Source: an uncultured Pelosinus sp.
GTDB lineage: Bacteria > Bacillota > Negativicutes > UMGS1260
DNA: 48,026 bases
Reading direction: 5' to 3'
Assembly: GCA_900550105.1 (NCBI GenBank)
Contig: URQW01000016.1
Span: forward strand, 1 to 48,026
The notes under the pieces: model-generated
The model's input: the letters and a program-made list of their open reading frames with translations, nothing else
Told to the model about the DNA's origin: nothing
Databases searched by the model: none
Program-made: the position numbers and the translations under genes
In this document: positions 17,772-25,864 of the stretch, piece by piece
Numbering within the stretch: the stretch's first letter is position 1
Layout: each line of letters begins with the position of its first letter

Positions 17772-19363
17772 CACCCCAATTGATAAGATACAAAAATAAT
17801 CACGCCAAAGATCCCACATAACAACATGGCTCTTAGTAAAAACGCATTAATAACATCGCCCTCTTTACCAAGAATACCAGCTGCCGTTGTACCAAGCAGG
17901 ACCTTACTCGGAGCAATAATGCTACCAATCGAACCACCAACCGTTTGCACTGCCAACAGTTGGGCTTTATCTACATGTAACATTCTTCCCACTTGCTCCT
18001 GAAAACTACCGAAAAGAATATTCGATGACAAATTACTACTGGTCATAAAGGTACCAAGCAATCCAATAAACGGCGAAAGAATTGGATATGCTCCGCCAGT
18101 TACGGCAGCAACCCCTTGCGCCAATACGGTTGTCTGTCCTGTCTCATCCATGACTTTCGACATAGCAATCAGACCAATGACGGCAATGGCAGAAGGTATC
18201 GTTTTCTTTAAAGCATTCGTCGTAATCCGTTGTAATCCGCCGCTTTTTATATATCCGACACTTTGATAGGTTCCGTAGCCAACGACAGCAGCTAGTAATA
18301 AAAAGAATCCCGAATTCAACAGGGGCACTAGCGGTGCATAGGCTGCATAATCATGCGTTGCAAAGCCAAGCATCGTTGTTTTGCCAACGAAAGGCAACGA
18401 TAGCTGCCACTGTCCAAACAAACTCTTAATCGAACTATTTAGTAGTACCACAACAGCTATAACTACTAAAAAAACATACGGAATAAAAGCTTGTTTAATG
18501 CTCATAGCATGAGTAGACGAACTATCTTCGCGCCGTTGCTCAATCGGATCATGAAGTTCTACAGCTTGACGATAATAAGGAATTTTTCCAATGAAAAAAA
18601 TTAACCCTAACGAAACAGATGCTACAACAAAATTAGAAAGCATTGGATTTAAGAGAGCCAACCACATTTGCCCGCCACTTTGGAAAAGTGCTAAGAGAAT
18701 TACCATGACGGCATTTCGTTTAACGCCTTTATATCCACCTGCTAAACCAGCAATAACCAGCCCTGATATAACATTAACAACGCCAAGCATCCCTGTAGTC
18801 CAGAGAATGGTATGTTTCAGAGTCACCGGATCGCTTAAATCCACTTGGCTGACAAGACCATCCCAAGCAATTCCCAGTGTACCAAAGGTATTACCCCAAG
18901 CCTGTCCTAGTAGGGTAATGAGTACTGCGGTGATCGGCCTTACACCCATACCAATCAGCAGCGGAGCACACACTACAACAGGAACACCAAAACCTGTAAT
19001 CCCTTGCAAAAATCCAACAAAAATCCAGCCTACAGCGAGAACTTGCAAAACTTTGTCGGGCGTAAAAGTTTGCATTCCTTCCCGAATAACAATAAAAGCT
19101 CCCGACTCGCGAGAAACCTCATAAATAAGCAATGCGGGAAATACCACCATAATGATCGCAATGGAATACCACATTCCCTTGGCAACAGCCAGGGCAAGCA
19201 TATCCATTCCACCACCAAATACAAAAAAACCAATCAGTATGGAAATAATTAATCCACCTGATGCTGCCTCATCGCCACCCCATTTACATTTCAATAACAG
19301 AAATAGCAAAAATGCAATCGGCAAAGCAGCGGCAAACCATTGTATCGCACTATTTGACATCAT
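17768..19363 (-). CDS. lctP: L-lactate permease (LctP) family transporter
   Basis: 531 residues with about 13-14 hydrophobic segments, the normal LctP/GlcA length. Family-typical segments are QGITGFGVPVVVCAPLLIGM, LLGQAWGNTFGTLGIAWDGL, TSSNLSSNILFGSFQ and VGGSIGSIIAPSKVLLGTTA. Known members carry lactate or glycolate with protons. It sits inside the allantoin cluster between allC and allB2, with a promoter resembling theirs, so its substrate is probably a pathway 2-oxo or 2-hydroxy acid; oxamate, the expected end product, is a close analogue of pyruvate and lactate (inference). Start ATG at 19363 or 19360; the ribosome site is weak. Confidence 0.88.
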   Translation of the reverse strand: MMSNSAIQWFAAALPIAFLLFLLLKCKWGGDEAASGGLIISILIGFFVFGGGMDMLALAVAKGMWYSIAIIMVVFPALLIYEVSRESGAFIVIREGMQTFTPDKVLQVLAVGWIFVGFLQGITGFGVPVVVCAPLLIGMGVRPITAVLITLLGQAWGNTFGTLGIAWDGLVSQVDLSDPVTLKHTILWTTGMLGVVNVISGLVIAGLAGGYKGVKRNAVMVILLALFQSGGQMWLALLNPMLSNFVVASVSLGLIFFIGKIPYYRQAVELHDPIEQRREDSSSTHAMSIKQAFIPYVFLVVIAVVVLLNSSIKSLFGQWQLSLPFVGKTTMLGFATHDYAAYAPLVPLLNSGFFLLLAAVVGYGTYQSVGYIKSGGLQRITTNALKKTIPSAIAVIGLIAMSKVMDETGQTTVLAQGVAAVTGGAYPILSPFIGLLGTFMTSSNLSSNILFGSFQEQVGRMLHVDKAQLLAVQTVGGSIGSIIAPSKVLLGTTAAGILGKEGDVINAFLLRAMLLCGIFGVIIFVSYQLGW

Positions 19364-19449
19364 ACATGACCTACTCTACTTAGTTTTTAGCAAACGCTAT
19401 GAACACTTGATTCAATTCCAAAATGAAGAACAACATTCCATGTTCACAT

Positions 19450-19472
19450 ATATATTATATCGTATAATATAT
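19450..19472. promoter_or_regulatory. AT-rich palindrome in the lctP leader
   Basis: ATATATTATA (19450-19459) and TATAATATAT (19463-19472) are perfect inverted 10-mers around TCG. It lies just downstream of the TGCACT-type -10 box of lctP, so it could be a repressor site or provide a second -10 box. Nothing else is visible in 19364-19449. Confidence 0.35.
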
Positions 19473-19488
19473 CACCTGCCTTAGTTCA

Positions 19489-19523
19489 ATTATATAGAAT
19501 TTTCGAACTTCACGTATAGTGCA
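19489..19523 (-). promoter_or_regulatory. lctP promoter with TGCACT element
   Basis: Minus-strand TGCACTAT (19523-19516) stands 21 bases upstream of TATAAT (19494-19489), the same geometry as the allB2 promoter. No consensus -35 box is visible. Confidence 0.55.
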
Positions 19524-19541
19524 TCGGTACCAAATAAATAA

Positions 19542-19605
19542 ACCGCTCCTATGCACTATGCATAATAAGTGCCACCATCTCGATATTGGAGCGGTGGCAT
19601 TTATT
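19542..19605 (-). terminator. Terminator after allC with two mutually exclusive stems
   Basis: Two stems compete. TGCCACC (19570-19576) pairs with GGTGGCA (19593-19599). ACCGCTCC (19542-19549) pairs with GGAGCGGT (19588-19595). They share 19593-19595. On the minus strand the second stem is followed by TTTATTTATTT, so it is the terminator; the first could act as an antiterminator. A small ATGCA/TGCAT hairpin lies in the loop. Confidence 0.6.
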
Positions 19606-19642
19606 ATGTATGATTCACTTTCATAACTTATGAATTTGAACC

Positions 19643-20881
19643 TTATTTCTTATAAGCTAACTCATACAAGGCTCCCACTAACGCCTTAACGCCTTCTCCC
19701 AAATCTCGCGGATCAGTATATTCTAATGGAGAATGACTAATCCCTTTATGGCTTGGCACAAACAACATTGCCGTAGGTACAAAAGTTGCGATAATCTGTG
19801 AATCATGCCCTGCCCCGCTATGCATCATTTTATAGTTAAGCCCCGCATTTTCACAGTGTTCTTTTAAGACTTTTACGATTTTTACATCCATAGGAACAGG
19901 AGCAGCATCCATCCACATATCAATATGGATACCAACGCCCGTTTTTTGAGCAATTTCTTTTATCTTAGTAGTTATTTCTTCCGTAAAAGCAACTAGTACG
20001 TCTTTATGGGTATGACGAGTATCTAATGTAAATAAAGCTTTACCTGGCACAACGTTTACAATATTAGGGGTTATTTCTACTTTCCCAACAGTAGCTACTA
20101 AAGGATCTCCATATTGATTGGCCGTATCAATAATCGAGCAAATCATGCTACTTGCTGCATACCCAGCATCGCGTCGATAGCCCATTGGCGTTGTTCCGGC
20201 ATGATTTGCTTCACCGGTAACTTCAATGGTAAAACGGCGTTGCCCAACAATATGCTCGACAATACCTACGGATTTTTGTTCGCGCTCCAGTACGCCGCCT
20301 TGTTCCACATGGACTTCTAAAAAGGCCTTTAAATCATTACGAACTGGCGTAATTGCTTCTCTAAAAGCAAAACCGGCTTTTCTCATAGCCTCAGTAAAAG
20401 GAATTCCTTCAAAATCCACCATAGCTTCTACATCTTCTCGTTTACCAAGACCAAATATGTTTTTCACTCCCCAAAACACATAAGGAAAGCGACTGCCTTC
20501 TTCTTCAGCCATTGATACCACTTCGATATTACGCAAGGGCGCGCCATAAGTTTCCTTTAAATATTTAAGAGCAATGATGCCAGCGATGATGCCGAATTGC
20601 CCGTCATAGAGACCGCCATTTTTTACAGTGTCAACATGGGAACCGGTTAAAATCGTTTCATCTTTATATAAAGTACCTTCCAATCTGCCAAATAAATTAC
20701 CTACCTCATCATATTTGGCAATCAAACCTTCCTCGTTCATAAGCTTTGCCAATGCATTCTGTGCATCTACCCACTCGGGTTTATAAAGGAAACGAGACAC
20801 TCCGCCATTTGGGTCTTTGCCGAATTCTCCTAGCCATTGCAATAGTTTCTCTGTTTCTTTACCAAAATCAAACCCCTTCAT
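19643..20881 (-). CDS. allC: Allantoate amidohydrolase
   Basis: 412 residues, M20 metallopeptidase family, typical AllC length. Bimetal-site residues: H82 in TGSHVDTVKNGG, D93 in GLYDGQFGI, E127/E128 in AEEEGSRFPY, a His in LEVHVEQGGVLE, and the C-terminal HKGISHSPLEYTDPRD. A lid/dimerisation insert includes TGEANHAGTTPMGYRRDAG. It hydrolyses allantoate to ureidoglycine, CO2 and ammonia. The start follows GGGAGG. Monocistronic, divergent from pucR2. N-carbamoyl-amino-acid hydrolases are close relatives, but context favours AllC. Confidence 0.92.
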   Translation of the reverse strand: MKGFDFGKETEKLLQWLGEFGKDPNGGVSRFLYKPEWVDAQNALAKLMNEEGLIAKYDEVGNLFGRLEGTLYKDETILTGSHVDTVKNGGLYDGQFGIIAGIIALKYLKETYGAPLRNIEVVSMAEEEGSRFPYVFWGVKNIFGLGKREDVEAMVDFEGIPFTEAMRKAGFAFREAITPVRNDLKAFLEVHVEQGGVLEREQKSVGIVEHIVGQRRFTIEVTGEANHAGTTPMGYRRDAGYAASSMICSIIDTANQYGDPLVATVGKVEITPNIVNVVPGKALFTLDTRHTHKDVLVAFTEEITTKIKEIAQKTGVGIHIDMWMDAAPVPMDVKIVKVLKEHCENAGLNYKMMHSGAGHDSQIIATFVPTAMLFVPSHKGISHSPLEYTDPRDLGEGVKALVGALYELAYKK

Positions 20882-21089
20882 GTTTTACCTCCCTCAATAC
20901 ACTCTATTTTTCTTCATTTTACTGAATAGCTTGGCTATATACGTCTCAAAATTGACCATCTTTCACTTCTATTAGAATGTTCTATTTAAAACATTTACAA
21001 GAACATCTAATTTTTTCAGAAGACATCTTCAAGTTCACATGGTACTATCAAGTATTTTTTACTCATTTTCATCTAAATACTACGTCCCA

Positions 21090-21123
21090 ATTATACTGAA
21101 TATTTGATCTTTCATCCAGTGCA
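21090..21123 (-). promoter_or_regulatory. allC promoter with TGCACT element
   Basis: Minus-strand TGCACTGG (21123-21116) lies 20 bases upstream of TATAAT (21095-21090). The flanks TCAGTATAATT and GAAA match the allB2 promoter. The rest of the 20882-21282 gap is AT-rich; a 7-base inverted repeat, ATGTTCT (20977-20983) and AGAACAT (21000-21006), is the only other structure I see in it apart from the palindrome at 21144. Confidence 0.6.
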
Positions 21124-21143
21124 GCAATCGTAAAGAAGCAACG

Positions 21144-21170
21144 GATAAATGTGCAACATGCACATTTATC
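21144..21170. promoter_or_regulatory. Perfect 11-base palindrome between allC and pucR2, candidate PucR operator
   Basis: GATAAATGTGC (21144-21154) and GCACATTTATC (21160-21170) are exact inverted copies around AACAT. Each arm carries the TGCAC word seen in the allB2, lctP and allC promoters. Placed about 20 bases upstream of the allC TGCACT box and 113 bases upstream of the pucR2 start, it could control both. Confidence 0.6.
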
Positions 21171-21282
21171 TATTACTTCAGAAATAAAACTACAATTAAC
21201 AAGGAAGTTATAACTGTTTAGCGAATTTACTCTTCAATAATAGTTAAATCATGAAATTTATGCAAATTTGAGGAGAATGACT

Positions 21283-22962
21283 ATGCACCTCACAATTAAA
21301 GATATTTTTCAATTTTTCCCAGATAAAACCTTATCTTTGGTGACTGGCTCTGCCGGCCTAGACAATATTATTCTATCTGTAAATATAATGGATGCTCCTG
21401 ACATCTGGAATTGGGTAAAACCAAGTGATTTAATATTAACCACTGCCTACACCATCAAAGACGATCTAGTTTTACAGGAACGCCTTATCAAAGAACTTTC
21501 TGCCTCTGGCTGTGCTGGTCTCGGAATCAAAACAAAGCGATTTCTGCCAGAAATTCCTCCTTTAATGATCGAATTAGCAAAAAAGCTGAATTTCCCCATT
21601 ATTGAACTTCCCCTGCAGCTATCACTCGCAGAAATTAGCAATCCGATTATAAATAGCATCGCAGCACGACAATCCTATTTATTACATCGTTCCAATGAAA
21701 TTCATAAGACATTAACAACGGTGGCTATTAAAGGTGGCGGCTTACATTCTATCATTACTTGTTTAGGTGAGCTTACCAACTGCCCAGTGGGCTGCTATAG
21801 TAATAACGGCTTGCTTCTTAGTTATTGGTTTCCAGAAACAATGCCAGGAGTAAGCGCCAAAGCGAACCTTCAACTAAACCTTCTTATCACAAAAAAAACG
21901 ATTTTAAATGACTACTCGCAAGAAATTTTAGCACAACCTAAAGTTCCCCACACTAAATGGTTACTTATTGAAGATCATAAATTTCTCGTAATTTCTCTGG
22001 CCATCATGTCTAACAATGAGTACTTTGGTCATATCTCTATATTCCAATCTACTACAACCTTCTTAGACATAAATCAGATGGCCTTAGAACATACCTGTAC
22101 AGTAGCAACACTCGATTTCTTGAAACAAAAAGCAATCGCTGAAAGTCACCGACTTTATTCGCGAGATATGCTAGAACATATTCTCTTTGGCGACCTAAGC
22201 AACCAAAACACAACTGAAATCATCTCTAAATTTGAACTAATGCAGGGAAATTTCTTTGAGTGCTCAATTATCGAATTGGATGAAAACGATCAAGAAACAA
22301 ATATTGCTGCTATCTCGGCTCGCCTCTATAAAACAACCCAACAAGTTGTTACAGAAAAATATCCCTTATCACTCATCTCGGAACAAGCGGGCAAAGTAAT
22401 AGCCCTTGTCGCATCGACCAGACCATTAAGTACACAGGAATCAGATCTATATAACAAACTACAAACGGCTTTTACCTACATGTTCCCAACCTTAAAAATT
22501 TCCATTGGCATTGGCACACTCGCTTCGGATATCAATTCCGTTCGTCAGAGCTATTATAATGCCCTATCGTGTCTACAATTTGGCCGGACTTTAAAAGGAA
22601 ATGGCCATGTTACTTCTCCCCACGAAGTGGCCAGCTATGCCTTGTTAGCGAATTCTGACACTTCGTCCATGCTTACTTATGTTTGTAATTCCATCCTTTC
22701 CAAATTAGAAAATGCTGATACTCATCATAAAACGGAACTATTAACAACCTTAGAAAAATATCTTGAATGTGATAAAGTCCTAACCGATACAGCAAAGGAA
22801 TTATACATTCACAGAAACACACTGACCAATCGCCTCGAAAAAATCACTGACATCACCGGCTTAGATTTCGGTAACAAGGAGCTACTATTCAATTTACGCC
22901 TATCTTTCCGCCAGAAAAAAATCTTGAATGCCAAAAATAATTTCTTTAAAGCCTCCGAATGA
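21283..22962 (+). CDS. pucR: PucR-family transcriptional regulator 2
   Basis: About 559 residues from the ATG at 21283, 7 bases after AGGAG. N-terminal PucR sensor domain (MHLTIKDIFQFFPDKTLSLV, then MDAPDIWNWVKPSDLILTTA), a central variable domain, and a C-terminal PucR helix-turn-helix (YLECDKVLTDTAKELYIHRN, then TLTNRLEKITDITGLDF). It is only distantly similar to PucR1 outside these domains. It is divergent from allC and convergent with pucG, with a perfect palindrome in its promoter gap. Its likely targets are allC, lctP, the allB2 operon and perhaps pucG, all near TGCAC words (inference). Confidence 0.88.
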   Translation: MHLTIKDIFQFFPDKTLSLVTGSAGLDNIILSVNIMDAPDIWNWVKPSDLILTTAYTIKDDLVLQERLIKELSASGCAGLGIKTKRFLPEIPPLMIELAKKLNFPIIELPLQLSLAEISNPIINSIAARQSYLLHRSNEIHKTLTTVAIKGGGLHSIITCLGELTNCPVGCYSNNGLLLSYWFPETMPGVSAKANLQLNLLITKKTILNDYSQEILAQPKVPHTKWLLIEDHKFLVISLAIMSNNEYFGHISIFQSTTTFLDINQMALEHTCTVATLDFLKQKAIAESHRLYSRDMLEHILFGDLSNQNTTEIISKFELMQGNFFECSIIELDENDQETNIAAISARLYKTTQQVVTEKYPLSLISEQAGKVIALVASTRPLSTQESDLYNKLQTAFTYMFPTLKISIGIGTLASDINSVRQSYYNALSCLQFGRTLKGNGHVTSPHEVASYALLANSDTSSMLTYVCNSILSKLENADTHHKTELLTTLEKYLECDKVLTDTAKELYIHRNTLTNRLEKITDITGLDFGNKELLFNLRLSFRQKKILNAKNNFFKASE

Positions 22963-22993
22963 AAAAATCTATCATTAAATAATGTAAAAATCA

Positions 22994-23032
22994 AAGGGTA
23001 CACAAAAATAACAATTATTTTTGTGTACCCTT
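22994..23032. terminator. Bidirectional terminator between pucR2 and pucG
   Basis: An 18-base perfect stem: AAGGGTACACAAAAATAA (22994-23011) and its reverse complement at 23015-23032, around CAA. It serves the two convergent genes. Confidence 0.9.
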
Positions 23033-23088
23033 GTTTACTGTAACACTATACATATTTTATTGCTCTAGCAGCTATACATAGACCGAAC

Positions 23089-24318
23089 TTACTTTCCAGC
23101 CTGTTTATACACTTTCAAAGCAGCTTGGACGGCACTGCCTACCTGAATCTTGGCTCCATGCCAAATTAAAGTGGCTTCTAAAGCCCCCAGAACATGCAAA
23201 ATATTTTTCTTACGACAACTATATCCCATCGTTCCAATGCGCCAGATCTTTCCTTTTAACGGACCAAAGGAGCTAGCAATTTCTATTTGGAACTCTTCTA
23301 AAAGCATGTACCGAACGGCTTCCCCATCAATTCCCTCAGGAATCGAAACAGAAGTAACAACTGGTACTTTACAGCTTGGATCGCCATATAACTGAAGTCC
23401 CATAGCACTAAGCCCTTCTGTTAAGGCTGCTTCATGTAGTTTATGCCGTGCAAAGCGAGCTTCAAGCCCTTCTTCTAAAACAATCCGTAAGCCTTCCCGC
23501 AATGCATAGACCATGGTAGTTGCTTCCGTATGATGATTCAACCGTGCCGGACCCCAATAATCCATTAACTGGCTCAAATCGAAATAATTACTGCGGATCA
23601 TACGTGACTGATTGGCTTTGTACATACTGGAATCAGCCAGCCCACGTTCAATCCTCTTGCGTTCTAGCAATACCGCTTCAACACGAGAGTTGAAAGTAAT
23701 AGGCGCCATTCCCGATGGAACTGACAAACATTTTTGCGTACCGCCAATCGCTGCATCAATTTTCCACTCATCAACTTTGACATCGACACCGCCAATTGTT
23801 GCTACAACATCCACAACAAACAGTATATCAAGCTCACGACAAGCTTCGCCAATTTCTTTCAACGGTTGCATACAACCAGTGGAAGTTTCGCCGTGAACCA
23901 TCGCTACAATCTTAGGCTTCACTCGGCGAATTTCTGCAATCACTGTTTCAGGGTCAAAAACAGTACCCCACTCAGTTTCTAAATTGACAACTTCAGCACC
24001 ATAGCGCTCGGCGATTTCTGTTAGCAAGTGACCAAATCTACCATAGATCGGAATCAAGACAGAGTCACCTGTTTCAATTAGACTGCTTAATACTGCTTCA
24101 ATCCCGGCTCGTGAAGTTCCGTCTATTGGAAATGCCCATTTGTTTTTTGTTTGAAAAAGTTCTCTTAGCATTTCCATAGTCTCATTCATGATCTGAGTGA
24201 ATTCCGGATCAAATTGTCCCAGTATGGGCGTTCCCATTGCTCTGAGCACTCTAGGCTCTGCTTCAACTGGTCCTGGCGTCATAATTGTACGCAATGAAGT
24301 ATTCAGTTCTTTGTACAT
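23089..24318 (-). CDS. pucG: (S)-ureidoglycine-glyoxylate aminotransferase
   Basis: 409 residues, class V aminotransferase of the PucG/alanine-glyoxylate type. N-terminal MTPGPVEAEPRVLRAM is the family opening; GETSTGCMQP and VVDVVATIGG line the cofactor pocket; the PLP lysine is K196 in GGTQKCLSVPSG. PucG transfers the amino group of ureidoglycine to glyoxylate, giving oxalurate and glycine, and so bypasses AllE and AllD. The gene is monocistronic, behind AAAGGAG. Serine- or alanine-glyoxylate aminotransferase is the alternative reading, but the ureide neighbours favour PucG. Confidence 0.88.
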   Translation of the reverse strand: MYKELNTSLRTIMTPGPVEAEPRVLRAMGTPILGQFDPEFTQIMNETMEMLRELFQTKNKWAFPIDGTSRAGIEAVLSSLIETGDSVLIPIYGRFGHLLTEIAERYGAEVVNLETEWGTVFDPETVIAEIRRVKPKIVAMVHGETSTGCMQPLKEIGEACRELDILFVVDVVATIGGVDVKVDEWKIDAAIGGTQKCLSVPSGMAPITFNSRVEAVLLERKRIERGLADSSMYKANQSRMIRSNYFDLSQLMDYWGPARLNHHTEATTMVYALREGLRIVLEEGLEARFARHKLHEAALTEGLSAMGLQLYGDPSCKVPVVTSVSIPEGIDGEAVRYMLLEEFQIEIASSFGPLKGKIWRIGTMGYSCRKKNILHVLGALEATLIWHGAKIQVGSAVQAALKVYKQAGK

Positions 24319-24401
24319 AGTATCAGTTTCTCCTTTACGAATCCGTCAAATTGAATTTATAATCTTCTATTTATTCCTCCATAAAAGAACTTGCTGTTAT
24401 C

Positions 24402-24469
24402 ATTATAATAAATTTTCCCAATAGAATCATTGGTTATTTTGAACATTTTAACTGCCGTTTTCTGTGCAA
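24402..24469 (-). promoter_or_regulatory. pucG promoter region
   Basis: Minus-strand TATAAT is at 24407-24402. Just upstream is a small palindrome, CCAAT (24418-24422) and ATTGG (24429-24433), and further up TTGCACA (minus strand, 24469-24463) echoes the TGCAC sites of the island, though at a different distance. The remainder of 24319-24581 shows nothing I can support. Confidence 0.35.
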
Positions 24470-24581
24470 AATGAACTTCCTGACTTATATATTCCTTTTA
24501 TAAAAGCAAAATCCTACCTTTTCTCAATGATTAATAAATTGTAGACTGATGTAAATACAGTTGTTAGAGTTTATCCTCTTA

Positions 24582-25739
24582 TTATAACTTCACGCAAAAT
24601 GCACCATGCACTCGATTGGCATTGCGATATTGATTCGGTGTCATTTCAACCGTCTGCTTAAAGATCCGAATAAAATAACTCGCATCTTTGTAGCCAATAG
24701 CTGTAGCAATTCGCACAGTCGTATCATTAGAATTTCGCAACATCTTCTTAGCTGTTTCGATCCTTACTTTTGTCAAAAAATCAACAAAATTATAGCCTCG
24801 TTCTTGTTTGAATAAGCGACAAAAATAAGAAGGACTTAAATGAACTACTTGTGATACTTCTTCCAGTGAAATATTTTTAGAATAATTCTTAATGATATAT
24901 TGGCAAGCCTGCTCAATGGCATACCGATTCATCGTCCCTTTATACTCTTTCATACGACCCATAATCCGATGAAAAACACGGCTTATCCAGGATATAATCA
25001 TTTTTTCATCATAACAGGCCTGCAGATCTTCCAAACAGGCGCAATCAAGAAGAGTGATCTGTTCAAACTCTGCTCCCCCTTCAATAGCCGCGCGCGATGC
25101 AACAATAACCAGCTCGAGCAGACACATTTTTATAAGTTCTAAATGGATAGGTTGAGAAAGGATTTCTTTCAGTAATATCGCTAGGATTTCCTGCCCTTTT
25201 TCCCATTCACCGCAACGAATGTGTTCCAAAAGCATACTTTCATAGCGAAAAGGATACTGAATTGCATTTTCTGAAAGTGACAAAGTTTTTGTTGTTTTAA
25301 TAGATGTTACTTGTCTGGTTAAACTAGCATGAAGCCATTCATACCCATAAATTCGTTTTTTTCTTTGCTTTACTTGTTCACGAGCCTCTTTAATCAGTGG
25401 AAGAACATCGGCAGCACATCCTGGTTTTGGCACATGCCTTAGAAAATTTCTTTTCTTGACTAGACTTTTAGTAAAAAAAGTATCGCAGGCCGCAAAAATA
25501 ACGAACCAGAGCTCCGGACAAAGCGAAATGATCTTTTTCACAGTCTGATTCGCTTCTAAAGTTAATGTTTGTATGTCAAGCAGAACAATATCAGGTCTGT
25601 ACTTTAAAACAAGCTCACAGGCTAAAACTTCATCACCAACTTCCGCTATAACTTCTATATGGGAATCATACATTTCAATCATTTGTTTCATAAATTCTTT
25701 TTCGATTTTTTCATCAGCAATAAGCAGCAAGGTTTCCAT
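24582..25739 (-). CDS. YesN-type response regulator with AraC DNA-binding domain (2)
   Basis: About 385 residues from the ATG at 25739, 8 bases after GGAG; the longer open frame runs back into a terminator. N-terminal receiver domain: KYRPDIVLLDIQTL holds the phosphoacceptor Asp and FLRHVPKPGCAADVL the conserved Lys. A helical linker (about 120-270) follows, then an AraC double helix-turn-helix with NISLEEVSQVVHLSPSYFCR, LFKQERGYNFVDFL and ATAIGYKDASYFIRIFKQ. It lies at the far end of the microcompartment locus, behind the operon terminator, and probably helps control that operon. It has no adjacent kinase; the PocR-domain kinase 11 kb upstream is the only candidate in the window. Confidence 0.82.
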   Translation of the reverse strand: METLLLIADEKIEKEFMKQMIEMYDSHIEVIAEVGDEVLACELVLKYRPDIVLLDIQTLTLEANQTVKKIISLCPELWFVIFAACDTFFTKSLVKKRNFLRHVPKPGCAADVLPLIKEAREQVKQRKKRIYGYEWLHASLTRQVTSIKTTKTLSLSENAIQYPFRYESMLLEHIRCGEWEKGQEILAILLKEILSQPIHLELIKMCLLELVIVASRAAIEGGAEFEQITLLDCACLEDLQACYDEKMIISWISRVFHRIMGRMKEYKGTMNRYAIEQACQYIIKNYSKNISLEEVSQVVHLSPSYFCRLFKQERGYNFVDFLTKVRIETAKKMLRNSNDTTVRIATAIGYKDASYFIRIFKQTVEMTPNQYRNANRVHGAFCVKL

Positions 25740-25786
25740 TGTATACTCTCCTAAGCTTATCATGTAAGTACTCAACGATCTGAAAA

Positions 25787-25822
25787 AAGCCCAACGTAGC
25801 ATTATTACTATACGTTGGGCTT
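25787..25822 (-). terminator. Terminator of the microcompartment operon
   Basis: AAGCCCAACGTA (25787-25798) and TACGTTGGGCTT (25811-25822) form a perfect 12-base stem. The minus-strand exit is TTTTTTC. Only 47 bases separate it from the next gene, so that gene needs readthrough or a promoter overlapping the hairpin. Confidence 0.85.
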
Positions 25823-25864
25823 AGAATAAAAAGCGATTTCCAATTATCTGAATAACCCCGTTGT

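Noticed and set aside
18591..19124. 177-codon open frame on the plus strand
   Set aside because: It lies wholly antisense to lctP, has no ribosome site, and its product is a low-complexity shadow of membrane-segment codons.
24463..24469. TTGCACA upstream of pucG as a definite PucR site
   Set aside because: A single 7-base word is expected several times by chance in 48 kb (another occurs at 40864 outside the island), and its spacing differs from the shared module. Kept only as a low-confidence note.
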